From positions 101,259 through 165,258 of the forward strand of contig NZ_WTEX01000001.1 of the NCBI RefSeq assembly GCF_009795845.1: DNA of 64,000 bases. Direction: 5' to 3'. The DNA comes from Gilliamella sp. Lep-s35. Lineage in GTDB: Bacteria > Pseudomonadota > Gammaproteobacteria > Enterobacterales > Orbaceae. Below the pieces are notes generated by a model. The model had not been told where the DNA came from. It did no database searches and saw only the letters and a list, made by a program, of their open reading frames with translations. Of the stretch, positions 1 to 9,595 are shown piece by piece; the first letter of the stretch is position 1, and each line of letters begins with the position of its first letter. The translations under genes and the position numbers were made by a program.

Positions 1-2
1 CC

Positions 3-1112
3 AAAGCCAAGCAAGCTCAAAGTCGAATTAAAATGTTAGAACGAATGGAGCTAATTGCGCCTGCTCATGTGGATAATCCATTTCATTTTAGCTTTAAACC
101 ATCAGAATTTTTGCCTAGTCCACTATTAATGATGGACAAAGTTGTGGCTGGCTATGACGATAAAATTATATTAGAAAAGATTAAACTCAACTTAGTTCCT
201 GGTTCACGCATTGGGTTATTAGGACGTAATGGCGCAGGGAAATCAACGCTCATTAAGCTACTAGCAGGTGAAATCCAACCCAAAGCAGGAAATATTAATT
301 TAGCAAAAGGTGTGCAATTAGGTTATTTTGCTCAACACCAATTGGAATACTTGCGCGCTGATGAATCCCCTCTTTGGCATTTAATGCAACTTGCTGAACC
401 CAAAAATACGGAACAAGAGCTGCGTAATTATTTAGGTGGCTTTGATTTTCAAGGCGATAAAGTGACCGAGCCTGTTAAGACTTTTTCAGGTGGTGAAAAG
501 GCACGTCTTGTTTTAGCTTTAATTGTGTGGCAAAAACCAAATCTACTTTTATTAGACGAACCAACTAACCATTTAGATTTAGATATGCGACAAGCATTAA
601 CTGAGGCGTTAATTGATTTTGACGGTGCATTAGTGGTGGTGTCACATGATCGCCATTTGCTGCGTTCAACTACCGATGAATTCTATTTAGTCCATGATCA
701 TAAAGTTGAGCCATTTGATGGTGATCTTGAGGATTATCAAAAATGGTTAGCTGAAGTGCAAAAAACAGAAAATCCATCAAATGATGAAAATCAGTCAATA
801 AAAAAAGAAAATACCACTAATATTTCGGCTCAGGATCGTAAAGAACAAAAACGTAAACAAGCCGAATTACGTGCACAAATGCAACCGATTAAGAAACAGT
901 TACAAAAAGAAGAGCAGTTACTTGATAAATTAACCAATCAACTAAAACAAATTGAAGAACAATTGTCAGATCCTGTAATCTATGACGCGAGCAAAAAAGC
1001 TGAACTTACCACTTTATTACTAGAGCAAAGTCAGCTTAAAAATCAATTAGAAGAGACGGAGTTACAGTGGCTAGATTTGCAACAACAACTAGAAGCCTTT
1101 AATTTGGATTAA
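3..1112 (+). CDS. yheS: ABC-F family ATPase YheS, 3' part (5' end outside window)
   Basis: ABC-F proteins are soluble twin-ATPase factors that act on ribosomes; YheS is one of the four E. coli paralogues. The reading frame is open from base 3 and runs in from outside the window, so the first ATG at 33 is internal. What remains is the linker and the second ATPase domain: Walker A GRNGAGKST, the signature FSGGEKARL, Walker B LLLLDEPTNHLD and the switch histidine in VVVSHDRH. A charged, glutamine-rich C-terminal coiled coil follows (about the last 100 residues), as in YheS and Uup. About 370 codons are present of a family length near 635. The family is secure; YheS rather than Uup rests on the linker and C-terminal style. 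Confidence 0.88.
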   Translation, partial: KAKQAQSRIKMLERMELIAPAHVDNPFHFSFKPSEFLPSPLLMMDKVVAGYDDKIILEKIKLNLVPGSRIGLLGRNGAGKSTLIKLLAGEIQPKAGNINLAKGVQLGYFAQHQLEYLRADESPLWHLMQLAEPKNTEQELRNYLGGFDFQGDKVTEPVKTFSGGEKARLVLALIVWQKPNLLLLDEPTNHLDLDMRQALTEALIDFDGALVVVSHDRHLLRSTTDEFYLVHDHKVEPFDGDLEDYQKWLAEVQKTENPSNDENQSIKKENTTNISAQDRKEQKRKQAELRAQMQPIKKQLQKEEQLLDKLTNQLKQIEEQLSDPVIYDASKKAELTTLLLEQSQLKNQLEETELQWLDLQQQLEAFNLD

Positions 1113-1182
1113 TAACAATTAATTTTGTTAAAAAGTTTCAGGAAATACGACGTTTTAGTATAAAAACACCAGCAATCTAACT

Positions 1183-1338
1183 GTAGCTAGAATTTCCATT
1201 AAAGAGCTTTACTGCCAATATGGTATGACTAACTCCACCTTTTATAAATGGCGGAAAAAATACGATAGTATGGAAAGTTCAGATATCAAACCTTTAAAAG
1301 AACTTAAGGCGGAATATCGTAAACTCAAACAAAGCTAA
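1183..1338 (+). pseudogene. IS3-family transposase OrfA remnant
   Basis: In the frame starting at 1183 the translation runs VARISIKELYCQYGMTNSTFY and continues KWRKKYDSMESSDIKPLKEL to a stop at 1338. This is the helix-turn-helix and the start of the leucine zipper of an IS3-family OrfA. The usual N-terminus is only faintly visible upstream in a frame with a stop near 1178, and no OrfB follows. It is a dead fragment lying between yheS and the idonate genes. The rest of 1113-1540 shows nothing else recognisable. Confidence 0.7.
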
Positions 1339-1544
1339 GTCTATAAATCTCTGTGATTTTTTAAAGGATTATTTTAACCATGAAGTGTAAACAACTTGGT
1401 GTTTTTCTACAATTAACGTGTTAAAAAAGTTTATTAAACAAGCTTAAAACGGTTAAATTATAATATTTGAAGTTGATCACAGAATTAATATTTTCATAGT
1501 AAATAACGCATTGTTGGCTTTCTTTTTTTACTTTTTCATAATAT

Positions 1545-1571
1545 TGTTACGCGTAACTGTTATGCATAACA
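1545..1571 (+). promoter_or_regulatory. Two tandem GntR/IdnR-type operators before idnO
   Basis: Two palindromes lie 13 bp apart centre to centre: GTTACGCGTAAC (1546-1557) and TGTTATGCATAACA (1558-1571). Both fit the GTTAC-NN-GTAAC style of operators bound by the LacI-family gluconate/idonate regulators GntR and IdnR. They sit 26-50 bp before the idnO start, and idnR is encoded two genes downstream. The sequence is directly visible; binding is inferred. Confidence 0.75.
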
Positions 1572-1596
1572 ATATTTGGAATAAAAGGAGAAAATC

Positions 1597-2361
1597 ATGC
1601 AATCTTTATTTGAACTAAAAGGAAAACGCGCTTTAATTACAGGTTCAGCGCAAGGCATTGGTAATTTGCTTGCTACAGGTTTAGGGCGATATGGGGCAAG
1701 TATTGTTATTAATGATATTACCCAAGAACGTGCTGAAAATGCAGCAAGCCAACTTAAATCACAAGGCATTGATGCCGTTGGCGTCGGTTTTGATGTAACC
1801 AATTATGACTCGGTCAAACAAGCCATTGATCGTATCGAAAAAGAGATCGGGCCTATTGATATATTAATCAATAACGCTGGCATTCAACGTCGTCACCCAT
1901 TTACTGAATTTCCTGAAGCAGATTGGGATGCTGTTATTAATGTTAATCAAAAAGCCGTTTTTTTAGTTTCACAGCAAGTCGCTAAATACATGATCACTCG
2001 TAAGCAAGGAAAGATCATTCATATTTGCTCAATGCAAAGCGAACTCGGTCGCGACACCATTACCCCCTATGCCGCATCAAAAGGCGCAGTGAAAATGCTT
2101 GTAAAAGGCATGTGCGTTGAACTTGCACGCTACAACATTCAAGTCAATGGTATTGGTCCTGGCTATTTTGATACTGAAATGTGCAAAGCTTTGGTTGAAA
2201 ACAAAGAATTTACTCAGTGGTTATGTCAAAGAACGCCTGCTGCCCGCTGGGGTAAACCTGAAGAACTTATTGGTTCTGCTGTATTTTTATCGTCTGCGGC
2301 ATCAAATTTTGTCAATGGACATATTCTTTATGTTGATGGCGGAATGTTAGCTGCAGTTTAA
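1597..2361 (+). CDS. idnO: Gluconate 5-dehydrogenase IdnO (SDR)
   Basis: Short-chain dehydrogenase that interconverts 5-keto-D-gluconate and D-gluconate with NAD(P)H in L-idonate catabolism; cytoplasmic. The 254-residue protein has the Rossmann motif TGSAQGIG near residue 16, NNAG near residue 90 and the catalytic Ser plus YAASK (Tyr/Lys) near residues 147-162. Long blocks such as NNAGIQRRHPFTEFPE and CSMQSELGRDTITPYAASKG are nearly identical to E. coli IdnO, as I remember it. The ATG at 1597 is preceded by AAAAGGAG. Tandem operators lie just upstream, and an MFS permease and idnR follow. The idnD and idnK partners are not in the window, so 5-ketogluconate may be the real substrate entering here. 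Confidence 0.93.
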   Translation: MQSLFELKGKRALITGSAQGIGNLLATGLGRYGASIVINDITQERAENAASQLKSQGIDAVGVGFDVTNYDSVKQAIDRIEKEIGPIDILINNAGIQRRHPFTEFPEADWDAVINVNQKAVFLVSQQVAKYMITRKQGKIIHICSMQSELGRDTITPYAASKGAVKMLVKGMCVELARYNIQVNGIGPGYFDTEMCKALVENKEFTQWLCQRTPAARWGKPEELIGSAVFLSSAASNFVNGHILYVDGGMLAAV

Positions 2362-2497
2362 AACTATATTGCGGTAATTATATTTTTACGAACTTAATTC
2401 AAGGAAGGTTAAAGCAATATACAAATAAAAATTAATAAAAGCATGGATGAAAATTGTCGCAAAATCACTTTATTATTAATTGAAAGCGAGAATGAAC

Positions 2498-3763
2498 ATG
2501 AATATAACAAATAAAGCCCCTATAAATAAACTAGCGCCATCTCGTTGGTGGCGATTAATGCCAATTATTTTTATTACTTATAGTTTAGCTTATTTAGATC
2601 GTGCCAATTATGGTTTTGCCGCAGCAGCGGGAATTAATAAAGATTTAGACATAAGTCCAAGCACATCGTCATTAATTGGCGCTCTTTTTTTCCTTGGCTA
2701 TTTCTTTTTCCAAGTACCGGGATCGGTTTATGCAGTTAGGCGAAGTGTTCGTAAGCTAATTTTTGTATGTTTAATACTGTGGGGATTGTGTGCCGCATTG
2801 ACAGGGATGGTCAGTAATATCCCAACACTTATGGCGATCCGTTTTATACTTGGTATTGTTGAAGCAGCGGTTATGCCATCAATGTTAATTTATATCAGTA
2901 CATGGTTTACTAAAGCCGAACGTTCAAAAGCCAATACATTTTTAGTTTTAGGGAACCCTGTAACCGTATTGTGGATGTCAATTGTATCAGCGCACTTGAT
3001 CGACCTTTATGGTTGGCGCGAAATGTTCATAATTGAAGGCTTACCGGCTGTATTATGGGCAGTGGTTTGGTGGTTGCTTGTACGTGACAAACCATCCGAA
3101 GTTAAATGGCTTACCAACGCCGAAAAAGCTGATTTTAAAGCTGTCATGGATAAAGAACAACAAAATATCAAACTAATGCGTAACTATGGCGAAGCGTTCC
3201 GTTCTGCCAGTGTTATTAAACTTTGTGCAGTGCACGCATTATGGAGTATTGGTGTATATGGTTTTATGATGTGGATGCCGTCAATCATCAAATCGGCAGG
3301 CAATGTTGATATTATATCGGTTGGGTGGTTTGCAGCTATTCCTTATTTTGTTGCGATTGCTATGATGTTAATGGTTTCTTTTTATTCTGACAAACTACAA
3401 AATCGTAAACTTTTTGTTTGGCCATTATTACTTGTTGCAACCATTGCATTTTTTACTGCTTATTTGCTTGGGGCTGAACATTTTTGGATCTGTTTTGTGC
3501 TTTTATCACTTGCTGCTGGCTGTATGTACGCACCTTATGGACCTTTCTTTGCTTTAATTCCTGAATTATTACCAAGCAATTTATCTGGCGTGTCTATTGG
3601 CTTAATTAATAGTTTTGGAGCACTTGGGGCATTTATTGGTGCTTGGCTAGTGGGTGTTATCAATGCAGCAACGGGCAGTGCTGGAGCGTCATATATCTTT
3701 ATGGGCGTATCTTTAGTTTTATCCGTTATTTTGATGGCTAGCGTTAAAGCGCCTAAAAAATAA
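2498..3763 (+). CDS. MFS permease, anion:cation symporter type (predicted idonate/ketogluconate uptake)
   Basis: Inner-membrane major facilitator with about 12 hydrophobic segments over 421 residues, of the ACS family that carries sugar acids with protons. The first loop has the typical YLDRANYGFA motif, and the loop between helices 2 and 3 is PGSVYAVRRSVRK. In E. coli the idn operon has the unrelated IdnT permease, so this MFS protein probably replaces it. I place the start at 2498, where GCGAG lies about 7 bases upstream, rather than at the TTG at 2480 or the ATG at 2492. It is 136 bp after idnO and is probably cotranscribed. Substrate is inferred from context only. Confidence 0.82.
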   Translation: MNITNKAPINKLAPSRWWRLMPIIFITYSLAYLDRANYGFAAAAGINKDLDISPSTSSLIGALFFLGYFFFQVPGSVYAVRRSVRKLIFVCLILWGLCAALTGMVSNIPTLMAIRFILGIVEAAVMPSMLIYISTWFTKAERSKANTFLVLGNPVTVLWMSIVSAHLIDLYGWREMFIIEGLPAVLWAVVWWLLVRDKPSEVKWLTNAEKADFKAVMDKEQQNIKLMRNYGEAFRSASVIKLCAVHALWSIGVYGFMMWMPSIIKSAGNVDIISVGWFAAIPYFVAIAMMLMVSFYSDKLQNRKLFVWPLLLVATIAFFTAYLLGAEHFWICFVLLSLAAGCMYAPYGPFFALIPELLPSNLSGVSIGLINSFGALGAFIGAWLVGVINAATGSAGASYIFMGVSLVLSVILMASVKAPKK

Positions 3764-3782
3764 CTAATAATGTCAAAAAAAT

Positions 3783-3815
3783 AAGAAGGCAATGGATACT
3801 GCCTTCTTAATTTAT
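3783..3815 (+). terminator. Rho-independent terminator after the idnO-permease unit
   Basis: A perfect 9-bp stem, AAGAAGGCA (3783-3791) and TGCCTTCTT (3800-3808), has an 8-base loop and a following T-rich stretch. It closes the idnO-permease transcript just before the idnR promoter region. Confidence 0.7.
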
Positions 3816-3842
3816 TCTAACAAATATTATTTATTTTCTTGT

Positions 3843-3856
3843 TTTTACTGGTAAAA
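3843..3856 (+). promoter_or_regulatory. Candidate IdnR autoregulatory operator
   Basis: TTTTACTGGTAAAA is a perfect inverted repeat 41 bp before the idnR start. It resembles the operators upstream of idnO in its TTAC-NN-GTAA core. Autoregulation of idnR is inferred. Confidence 0.45.
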
Positions 3857-3897
3857 TGCCACACATTCAACCAGCATCCCTCCTAAAATAACAGGTT

Positions 3898-4890
3898 ATG
3901 AAAGATAAGCGTATTAGTTTACAAGATATTGCCAATTTAACTGGCGTGACTAAAATGACCATTAGTCGCTATCTAAAAAACCCTAAACAAGTCTCTGAAA
4001 AAAACCAAGAAAAAATAGCAAAAGTCTTAAAAGAGATCCAATATATTCCCAATCTTGCGCCACAAATAATGCTAGGTTCGCGCAGTCATTGTATTGGCAT
4101 TGTTATACCGTCTTTTAAAAACCAAATATTTACAGAAGTGCTTGCTGGTATTGAATCGGTCGCATCAGCTCACAATTACCAAACAATCATTACTAACTAT
4201 AATTATGATAAACAGTTAGAAGAAGAAAAAATTATTAACCTGCTGTCATACAACGTCGACGCTCTTGTCTTGATGGAAAAGGAGCACACTCAAACCACTC
4301 TACAATATTTAAAAACCGCTAATATTCCTGTTGTTGAACTTATGGATATCACCAAAACATTTTTTGATATCCAAGTTGGTTTTGATAATGAACAAGCTGC
4401 CTATGATATGACTTTGCAAATGATTGAATCTGGCAAAAAAAATATCATCTATTTTAATTCCATTGCAAGTGCACGAGATAGCCAACGTTACAAAGGTTAT
4501 CAATGTGTTATGAAACAATCAGGATTAACACCACGTCAGATTATCCCCAATGCAATATCATCAATAGATTTAGGCAAAAGTTTATTTCACCAAGCAATTC
4601 AAAAATACCCTGATATGGATGGCATTTTATGTACTAACGACGATATGGCAATAGGTGTATTACTTGAGTGCCAAAATTATCAGATCCCTGTTCCTGAACA
4701 AATTGCTATTGCAGGCTTTCATGGTTTAGAGATTGGTCGAGCAAACAACCAAAAAATTGCAACTGTCATCACCCCACGATTTGAGATTGGTAAAGTTTCA
4801 ATCGAATTATTATTGCAAAAATTAAATGGTGAGCGAGTGAAAAGTAGTGTTAATTTAGATTATAAGATTGATAAAGGGCAGACAATTTAG
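3898..4890 (+). CDS. idnR: LacI-family L-idonate regulator IdnR
   Basis: DNA-binding regulator of L-idonate/5-ketogluconate genes. The N-terminal helix-turn-helix reads RISLQDIANLTGVTKMTISRY, followed by a LacI hinge and a periplasmic-binding-like sugar-acid domain (about residues 60-330). E. coli IdnR shares long stretches, including NYIPN-like hinge residues, NLLSYN, VELMD and AGFHGLEIGR. It is 330 residues, the normal length. The ATG at 3898 has AACAGG upstream. It has its own promoter region behind a terminator, and candidate operators precede both it and idnO. GntR is the close alternative; the match to IdnR seems better. Confidence 0.9.
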   Translation: MKDKRISLQDIANLTGVTKMTISRYLKNPKQVSEKNQEKIAKVLKEIQYIPNLAPQIMLGSRSHCIGIVIPSFKNQIFTEVLAGIESVASAHNYQTIITNYNYDKQLEEEKIINLLSYNVDALVLMEKEHTQTTLQYLKTANIPVVELMDITKTFFDIQVGFDNEQAAYDMTLQMIESGKKNIIYFNSIASARDSQRYKGYQCVMKQSGLTPRQIIPNAISSIDLGKSLFHQAIQKYPDMDGILCTNDDMAIGVLLECQNYQIPVPEQIAIAGFHGLEIGRANNQKIATVITPRFEIGKVSIELLLQKLNGERVKSSVNLDYKIDKGQTI

Positions 4891-4955
4891 TTAATTTTTC
4901 GTTAAAAAACGGTCAGTAAAGATATTGATTTTATTGAAGTTTTTTTGAAAGTGAA

Positions 4956-4979
4956 AATCAGGCATAAATATGCCTGATT
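4956..4979. terminator. Bidirectional terminator between idnR and era
   Basis: AATCAGGCATA (4956-4966) and TATGCCTGATT (4969-4979) form a stem of 10-11 bp between two convergent genes. Flanking T- or A-rich runs exist on both sides but are not immediately adjacent, so efficiency is uncertain. Confidence 0.5.
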
Positions 4980-5007
4980 GATAGCTTAAAAAAATCTAGC
5001 GGGATTG

Positions 5008-5913
5008 TTAATCATCGCTATAGCCTAAACTTCTTAATGCCCGCTCATCATCGGCCCAGCCCGCTTTGACTTTGACCCAAAGTTCTAGATGGACTTTGTT
5101 GTCAAAAAATGATTGCATGTCTTTACGCGCTTCAATACCAATTTTTTTGATTTTTTCGCCTTTGTTGCCAATGACCATTTTCTTTTGTCCGTCACGCTCA
5201 ACTAAGATTAGTCCGTTAATGCGGTACATTCCATTACGTTCGTCAACTTTAAATTGTTCAATTTCAACCGTTACTGAATAAGGTAATTCATCACCTAAAA
5301 AACGCATAAGTTTTTCACGGATAATTTCTGATGCCATAAAGCGTTGCGAGCGGTCGGTAATGTAATCTTCAGGGAAATGATGTTCCCCTTCTGGTAAGTG
5401 TTTTTTGACGATATCTTTTATGATATCAACGCCTTCACCTTTTTCGGCACTGATTGGCACCACATCAAGGAAGTTAACTTTTTGGCTGATTGCTTGAATG
5501 TGAGGTAATAGTTGTGTTTTGTCAGTGACGTTATCGATTTTATTAATGACTAATAATACTGGGCATTTGCAGTTTTTGAGTTTGTTGGCAACCATTTCAT
5601 CGTCGTCATTCCAATGAGTCCCTTCAACAACAAAAATCACAAGTTCAACATCCCCAATTGAGCTACTTGCCGCTCGGTTCATTAGGCGATTGATGGCTCT
5701 TTTTTCTTCAATGTGCAGCCCCGGCGTGTCAATATAGATAATTTGGTCGTTATTCTGCGTGTCAATACCGACAATGCGGTGCCTTGTAGTTTGCGCTTTG
5801 CGCGAGGTAATCGAGATCTTTTGACCAAGCAATTGGTTTAATAGCGTTGATTTACCTACATTTGGTCGCCCCACAATGGCGACAAATCCACAATGTTGTG
5901 TTGTTTCTGTCAT
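5008..5913 (-). CDS. era: GTPase Era, 16S rRNA/30S maturation
   Basis: Essential Ras-like GTPase that binds the 3' end of 16S rRNA and assists 30S assembly; peripheral at the inner membrane. The 301-residue protein has the P-loop GRPNVGKST near residue 15, the switch region TTRHRI, DTPGLH (G3), NKID (G4) and SAEKGEG (G5). A C-terminal KH domain carries [13 protein letters not shown]. Normal length. Its start overlaps the rnc stop by 4 bases, so it is translationally coupled as in E. coli. The usual next gene recO is absent; idnR lies convergent downstream. Confidence 0.97.
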   Translation of the reverse strand: MTETTQHCGFVAIVGRPNVGKSTLLNQLLGQKISITSRKAQTTRHRIVGIDTQNNDQIIYIDTPGLHIEEKRAINRLMNRAASSSIGDVELVIFVVEGTHWNDDDEMVANKLKNCKCPVLLVINKIDNVTDKTQLLPHIQAISQKVNFLDVVPISAEKGEGVDIIKDIVKKHLPEGEHHFPEDYITDRSQRFMASEIIREKLMRFLGDELPYSVTVEIEQFKVDERNGMYRINGLILVERDGQKKMVIGNKGEKIKKIGIEARKDMQSFFDNKVHLELWVKVKAGWADDERALRSLGYSDD

Positions 5914-6584
5914 TTTATACCTAATTGGTTGAGTGCTTCTTGTGCTGCTATTTGTTCTGCTTTTCGGCGACTTAAACCGCGACCTAAATATTGGCGGTCG
6001 TCATTATCGATTTTGCACTGAATTAAGAATTCTTGTTCATGATTATCACCTGTGACTTCAACAATAAGATAACATGGGCGTGGACGATGAGTCCCTTGCA
6101 AATATTCTTGTAATTTTGTTTTGGCATCTTTTTGTTTTATGCCTGGTTGAATTTGGTTTAAACGAGTTTGATACCACGATAAGATTAACTGACGAATTGT
6201 GTCGATGTTGCTATCTAAGTAAATGGCGCCAATTATGGCTTCAACCGTATCAGAAATAATTGATTCGCGACGAAATCCGCCGCTTTTTAGCTCGCCTTGT
6301 CCCAAAATAAGGTGATCGCCTAATTTAAAATCTTTACCCATTTCGGCAAGCATTTGACCGCAAACAAGTGTTGCTCGCATTTGGCTCAGATCGCCTTCGT
6401 CTTGTTTGACAAAGCGGTGATATAGCTCATCAGCAATGACAAAACTTAAGATTGAATCCCCTAGGAACTCTAAACGTTCGTTATGCATTTTATTAGCACT
6501 TCGGTGAGTGAGCGCTAATTCAAGTAGTGATAGATCTTGAAACTGATAGCCGATCGATTGTTGAATTTGAGTAAATTTTTTCAT
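5910..6584 (-). CDS. rnc: Ribonuclease III
   Basis: Cleaves double-stranded RNA in rRNA precursors and some mRNAs; cytoplasmic dimer. The 224-residue protein has the RNase III signature [12 protein letters not shown] near residue 35 with the catalytic acidic residues, a second acidic site at DTVEAIIGA near residue 112, and a C-terminal double-stranded RNA-binding domain (about 155-224, ending in [14 protein letters not shown]). It sits between lepB (11 bases upstream) and era (4-base overlap), the conserved lepB-rnc-era order. Confidence 0.97.
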   Translation of the reverse strand: MKKFTQIQQSIGYQFQDLSLLELALTHRSANKMHNERLEFLGDSILSFVIADELYHRFVKQDEGDLSQMRATLVCGQMLAEMGKDFKLGDHLILGQGELKSGGFRRESIISDTVEAIIGAIYLDSNIDTIRQLILSWYQTRLNQIQPGIKQKDAKTKLQEYLQGTHRPRPCYLIVEVTGDNHEQEFLIQCKIDNDDRQYLGRGLSRRKAEQIAAQEALNQLGIK

Positions 6585-6595
6585 AATGATAATTT

Positions 6596-7597
6596 TTAAT
6601 GTATTCCACCAATACGACTAAAGCGAATTCCTGTTGGCCACTCATCTGGTTGTTTTTCAAAGCTGATCCAAATTGCGGTTGCTTTACCCACAAAGTTACC
6701 TTCAGGCACAAAGCCAAAGTATCGACTGTCACCGCTGTTGTCACGGTTGTCACCCATCATAAAGTAGTGACCTTGTGGTACAACCCAAGTGGCTATTGGT
6801 TGATCTTTTTGGTGGTAATAATAATTTGGATCTTCTTGCGATCCTTGTGTAATTAAAATGTCGTGCGGTTTGTCGCCTAGTGTTTCTTGCTGAATGTCCA
6901 TATTTAATGTTACAACACTACTCGTGTCGGTAATACCTTTATCAGCATATTGCTGTAAGGTGTAAAAGCTTGGAGAAGTTTTAAATTGCTCATGAACCTC
7001 TTTCCAGTTGCTTGGTTTTGGTTCGCTGTAATGCAAGTCAAGTGGCTTTGATTGCTGGCCTTTACAATCAGTATCCGTTGTTTGGCACGCTGGATAAATT
7101 ACAATTTTCTTTTCTTTAACCAGATAGACGACTTTGTCACCAGGTAAACCAACCACACGTTTAATCAGATCCATTTGCGGAACATTTGGATGTTTAAATA
7201 CCGCTACATCACCACGTTTAGGGTGCCCTGTTGGGATGATGACGGTGTTAGTAATAGGATCACGCAAGCCATAAGCGTATTTTTCAACCGCAATAAAGTC
7301 ACCAATTAGTAACGTTTGCATCATTGATCCTGATGGGATTTGAAACGGTTCATATAAAAATGAGCGGATAAAAAATACAACAAATAAAACTGGGAAAAAC
7401 GAAGCCAAGTTTTCAACCCAAACTTTGGGTTTTCCTATTTCGGCAAGGAGCTTTCCGTCAGCCTCGCCATTGCTTTGAGTGCGAATTTCTTCTACTTTAC
7501 GCTGTCTTGCTGGTTTCCATTTGAATTTTTCTAAAAACCAAAAGATCCCAGTAATGAAAGTTGCGGTTGCTAATATGATGGCAAATATTCCAGCCAT
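6596..7597 (-). CDS. lepB: Signal peptidase I
   Basis: Removes signal peptides from Sec and Tat exported proteins at the outer face of the inner membrane. The 333-residue protein begins with a hydrophobic segment (about 3-22), then a cytoplasmic basic loop and a second membrane segment (about 64-80). The catalytic serine is Ser91 in PSGSMMQTL and the general base is Lys146 in [11 protein letters not shown]; the C-terminal box is [11 protein letters not shown]. Positions match E. coli LepB closely. It follows lepA by 47 bases and precedes rnc. Confidence 0.96.
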   Translation of the reverse strand: MAGIFAIILATATFITGIFWFLEKFKWKPARQRKVEEIRTQSNGEADGKLLAEIGKPKVWVENLASFFPVLFVVFFIRSFLYEPFQIPSGSMMQTLLIGDFIAVEKYAYGLRDPITNTVIIPTGHPKRGDVAVFKHPNVPQMDLIKRVVGLPGDKVVYLVKEKKIVIYPACQTTDTDCKGQQSKPLDLHYSEPKPSNWKEVHEQFKTSPSFYTLQQYADKGITDTSSVVTLNMDIQQETLGDKPHDILITQGSQEDPNYYYHQKDQPIATWVVPQGHYFMMGDNRDNSGDSRYFGFVPEGNFVGKATAIWISFEKQPDEWPTGIRFSRIGGIH

Positions 7598-7644
7598 TTT
7601 TTTTCCTCTTTAAATGAATTTTTTTATCAATTCGTTCTAATTAG

Positions 7645-9441
7645 TTAATCTTTTCCTACATGCAAAATTGCTAAAAATGCTTCTTGTGGTAATTCAACAT
7701 TACCAACTTGTTTCATGCGTTTTTTACCTTCTTTTTGCTTTTGTAAAAGTTTCTTTTTACGACTCACATCGCCACCATAACATTTGGCCAATACGTTTTT
7801 GCGTAGTTGTTTTACAGTTGATCGTGCTATAACATGATTGCCGATAGCCGCTTGTATAGCAATATCAAACAGTTGACGAGGAATAAGATCTTTCATCTTT
7901 TCAACTAATTCCCGCCCACGATATGGTGCGTTGTCTTTGTGGGTAATCAAGGCTAACGCATCGACACGTTCACCATTTATTAATACATCCAATCTTACCA
8001 TGTCGGCAGCTTGGAATCGTTTAAAGCTGTAGTCTAATGAGGCATACCCGCGCGAAGTTGATTTTAGTTTGTCAAAAAAGTCTAATACGACTTCGGTCAT
8101 TGGTATTTCGTATGTTAAGGCTACTTGGTTTCCATGATAAACCATGTTGGTTTGCACACCACGTTTTTCAACACAGAGTGTGATGACGTTGCCTAAATAA
8201 GTTTGCGGAACTAATATGTTACATTCTGCTATTGGTTCGCGTAATTCTTGAATGTTATTTACTGCTGGTAACTTAGCAGGGCTATCAACGTAGATAATGT
8301 CATTGGATGTGGTTAGCACTTCATAAACAACCGTTGGTGCAGTAGTTATAAGATCGAGGTTGTATTCACGCTCTAAACGCTCTTGGATAATTTCCATATG
8401 CAGTAAACCAAGAAAACCACAACGGAATCCAAATCCTAATGCCCCTGAATTTTCTGGCTCATAAAACAATGAGGCATCATTCAAGCTTAATTTACCAAGC
8501 GCATCACGAAAAGCTTCATAATCGTCAGAGCTGGTTGGGAATAATCCTGCATAAACTTGTGGTTTGACCTTTTTAAAGCCAGGTAATGGTTCTTGTGCCG
8601 GTGCTTTTGCTAAAGTTAAAGTATCCCCTACTGGCGCACCTAAGATATCTTTGATAGCACAAACAACCCAACCCACTTCACCACAATGCAGGCATTGTTT
8701 ATCAACTTGTTTAGGCGTAAATATACCAAGTCGATCAACGTTGTATGTCATGCCTGTACTCATAACTTTAATTTTGTCACCTTTGTTTAATTCACCATTT
8801 TTTATGCGAATTAATGAGACAACACCTAAGTAATTATCAAACCATGAATCAATAATAAGTGCTTGTAATGGTGCGCTTGAGTCGCCTTCTGGTGGTGGAA
8901 TGTCGTTGACAAGTTGTTCAAGAACATCAGTCACGCCAACGCCTGTTTTAGCTGAACAGCGAACAGCATTACTTGCATCGATGCCGACAATGTCTTCGAT
9001 TTCGGCCGCAACGCGCTCTGGTTCAGCTGCGGGTAAATCAATTTTGTTTAGAACTGGTACAACTTCAAGATCCATGTCTAAAGCGGTATAGCAGTTTGCT
9101 AGTGTTTGTGCTTCAACGCCTTGCCCTGCATCGACAACTAATAATGCACCTTCACAAGCGGCAAGCGAGCGTGAGACTTCATACGAAAAGTCAACATGAC
9201 CTGGAGTATCGATAAAATTGAGCTGATAGGTTTCGCCATTTTTAGCATGATAATCAAGCGTAACACTTTGTGCTTTGATGGTGATACCTCGCTCACGCTC
9301 AAGATCCATTGAGTCGAGCACTTGGGCTTCCATTTCACGATCTGAAAGTCCACCACAAATTTGAATTATGCGGTCTGAAAGCGTTGATTTACCATGGTCA
9401 ATATGGGCAATAATTGAAAAATTGCGGATATTTTTATTCAT
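7645..9441 (-). CDS. lepA: Elongation factor 4 (LepA)
   Basis: Translational GTPase acting on ribosomes under stress or in assembly. The 598-residue protein starts directly with the GTPase domain ([14 protein letters not shown] near residue 11, [24 protein letters not shown]). EF-G-like domains and the LepA-specific C-terminal domain ending in [17 protein letters not shown] follow. Length is normal. It is the first gene of the lepA-lepB-rnc-era run and is 154 bases downstream of rseB; rseC, which stands between them in many enterobacteria, is missing. Confidence 0.97.
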   Translation of the reverse strand: MNKNIRNFSIIAHIDHGKSTLSDRIIQICGGLSDREMEAQVLDSMDLERERGITIKAQSVTLDYHAKNGETYQLNFIDTPGHVDFSYEVSRSLAACEGALLVVDAGQGVEAQTLANCYTALDMDLEVVPVLNKIDLPAAEPERVAAEIEDIVGIDASNAVRCSAKTGVGVTDVLEQLVNDIPPPEGDSSAPLQALIIDSWFDNYLGVVSLIRIKNGELNKGDKIKVMSTGMTYNVDRLGIFTPKQVDKQCLHCGEVGWVVCAIKDILGAPVGDTLTLAKAPAQEPLPGFKKVKPQVYAGLFPTSSDDYEAFRDALGKLSLNDASLFYEPENSGALGFGFRCGFLGLLHMEIIQERLEREYNLDLITTAPTVVYEVLTTSNDIIYVDSPAKLPAVNNIQELREPIAECNILVPQTYLGNVITLCVEKRGVQTNMVYHGNQVALTYEIPMTEVVLDFFDKLKSTSRGYASLDYSFKRFQAADMVRLDVLINGERVDALALITHKDNAPYRGRELVEKMKDLIPRQLFDIAIQAAIGNHVIARSTVKQLRKNVLAKCYGGDVSRKKKLLQKQKEGKKRMKQVGNVELPQEAFLAILHVGKD

Positions 9442-9595
9442 ATTAATAATATTATAATGAGTATCTTGGTTATTAATGGTTAACTATCTAAAATGCCTTT
9501 GGTTATTACCAACATTGCTAATAAGTACATAGTCATAAAGGAAACATTTTACACATTTATCACTGCTAAGCATAGCGTTATCGAGAAGTTTGCAC

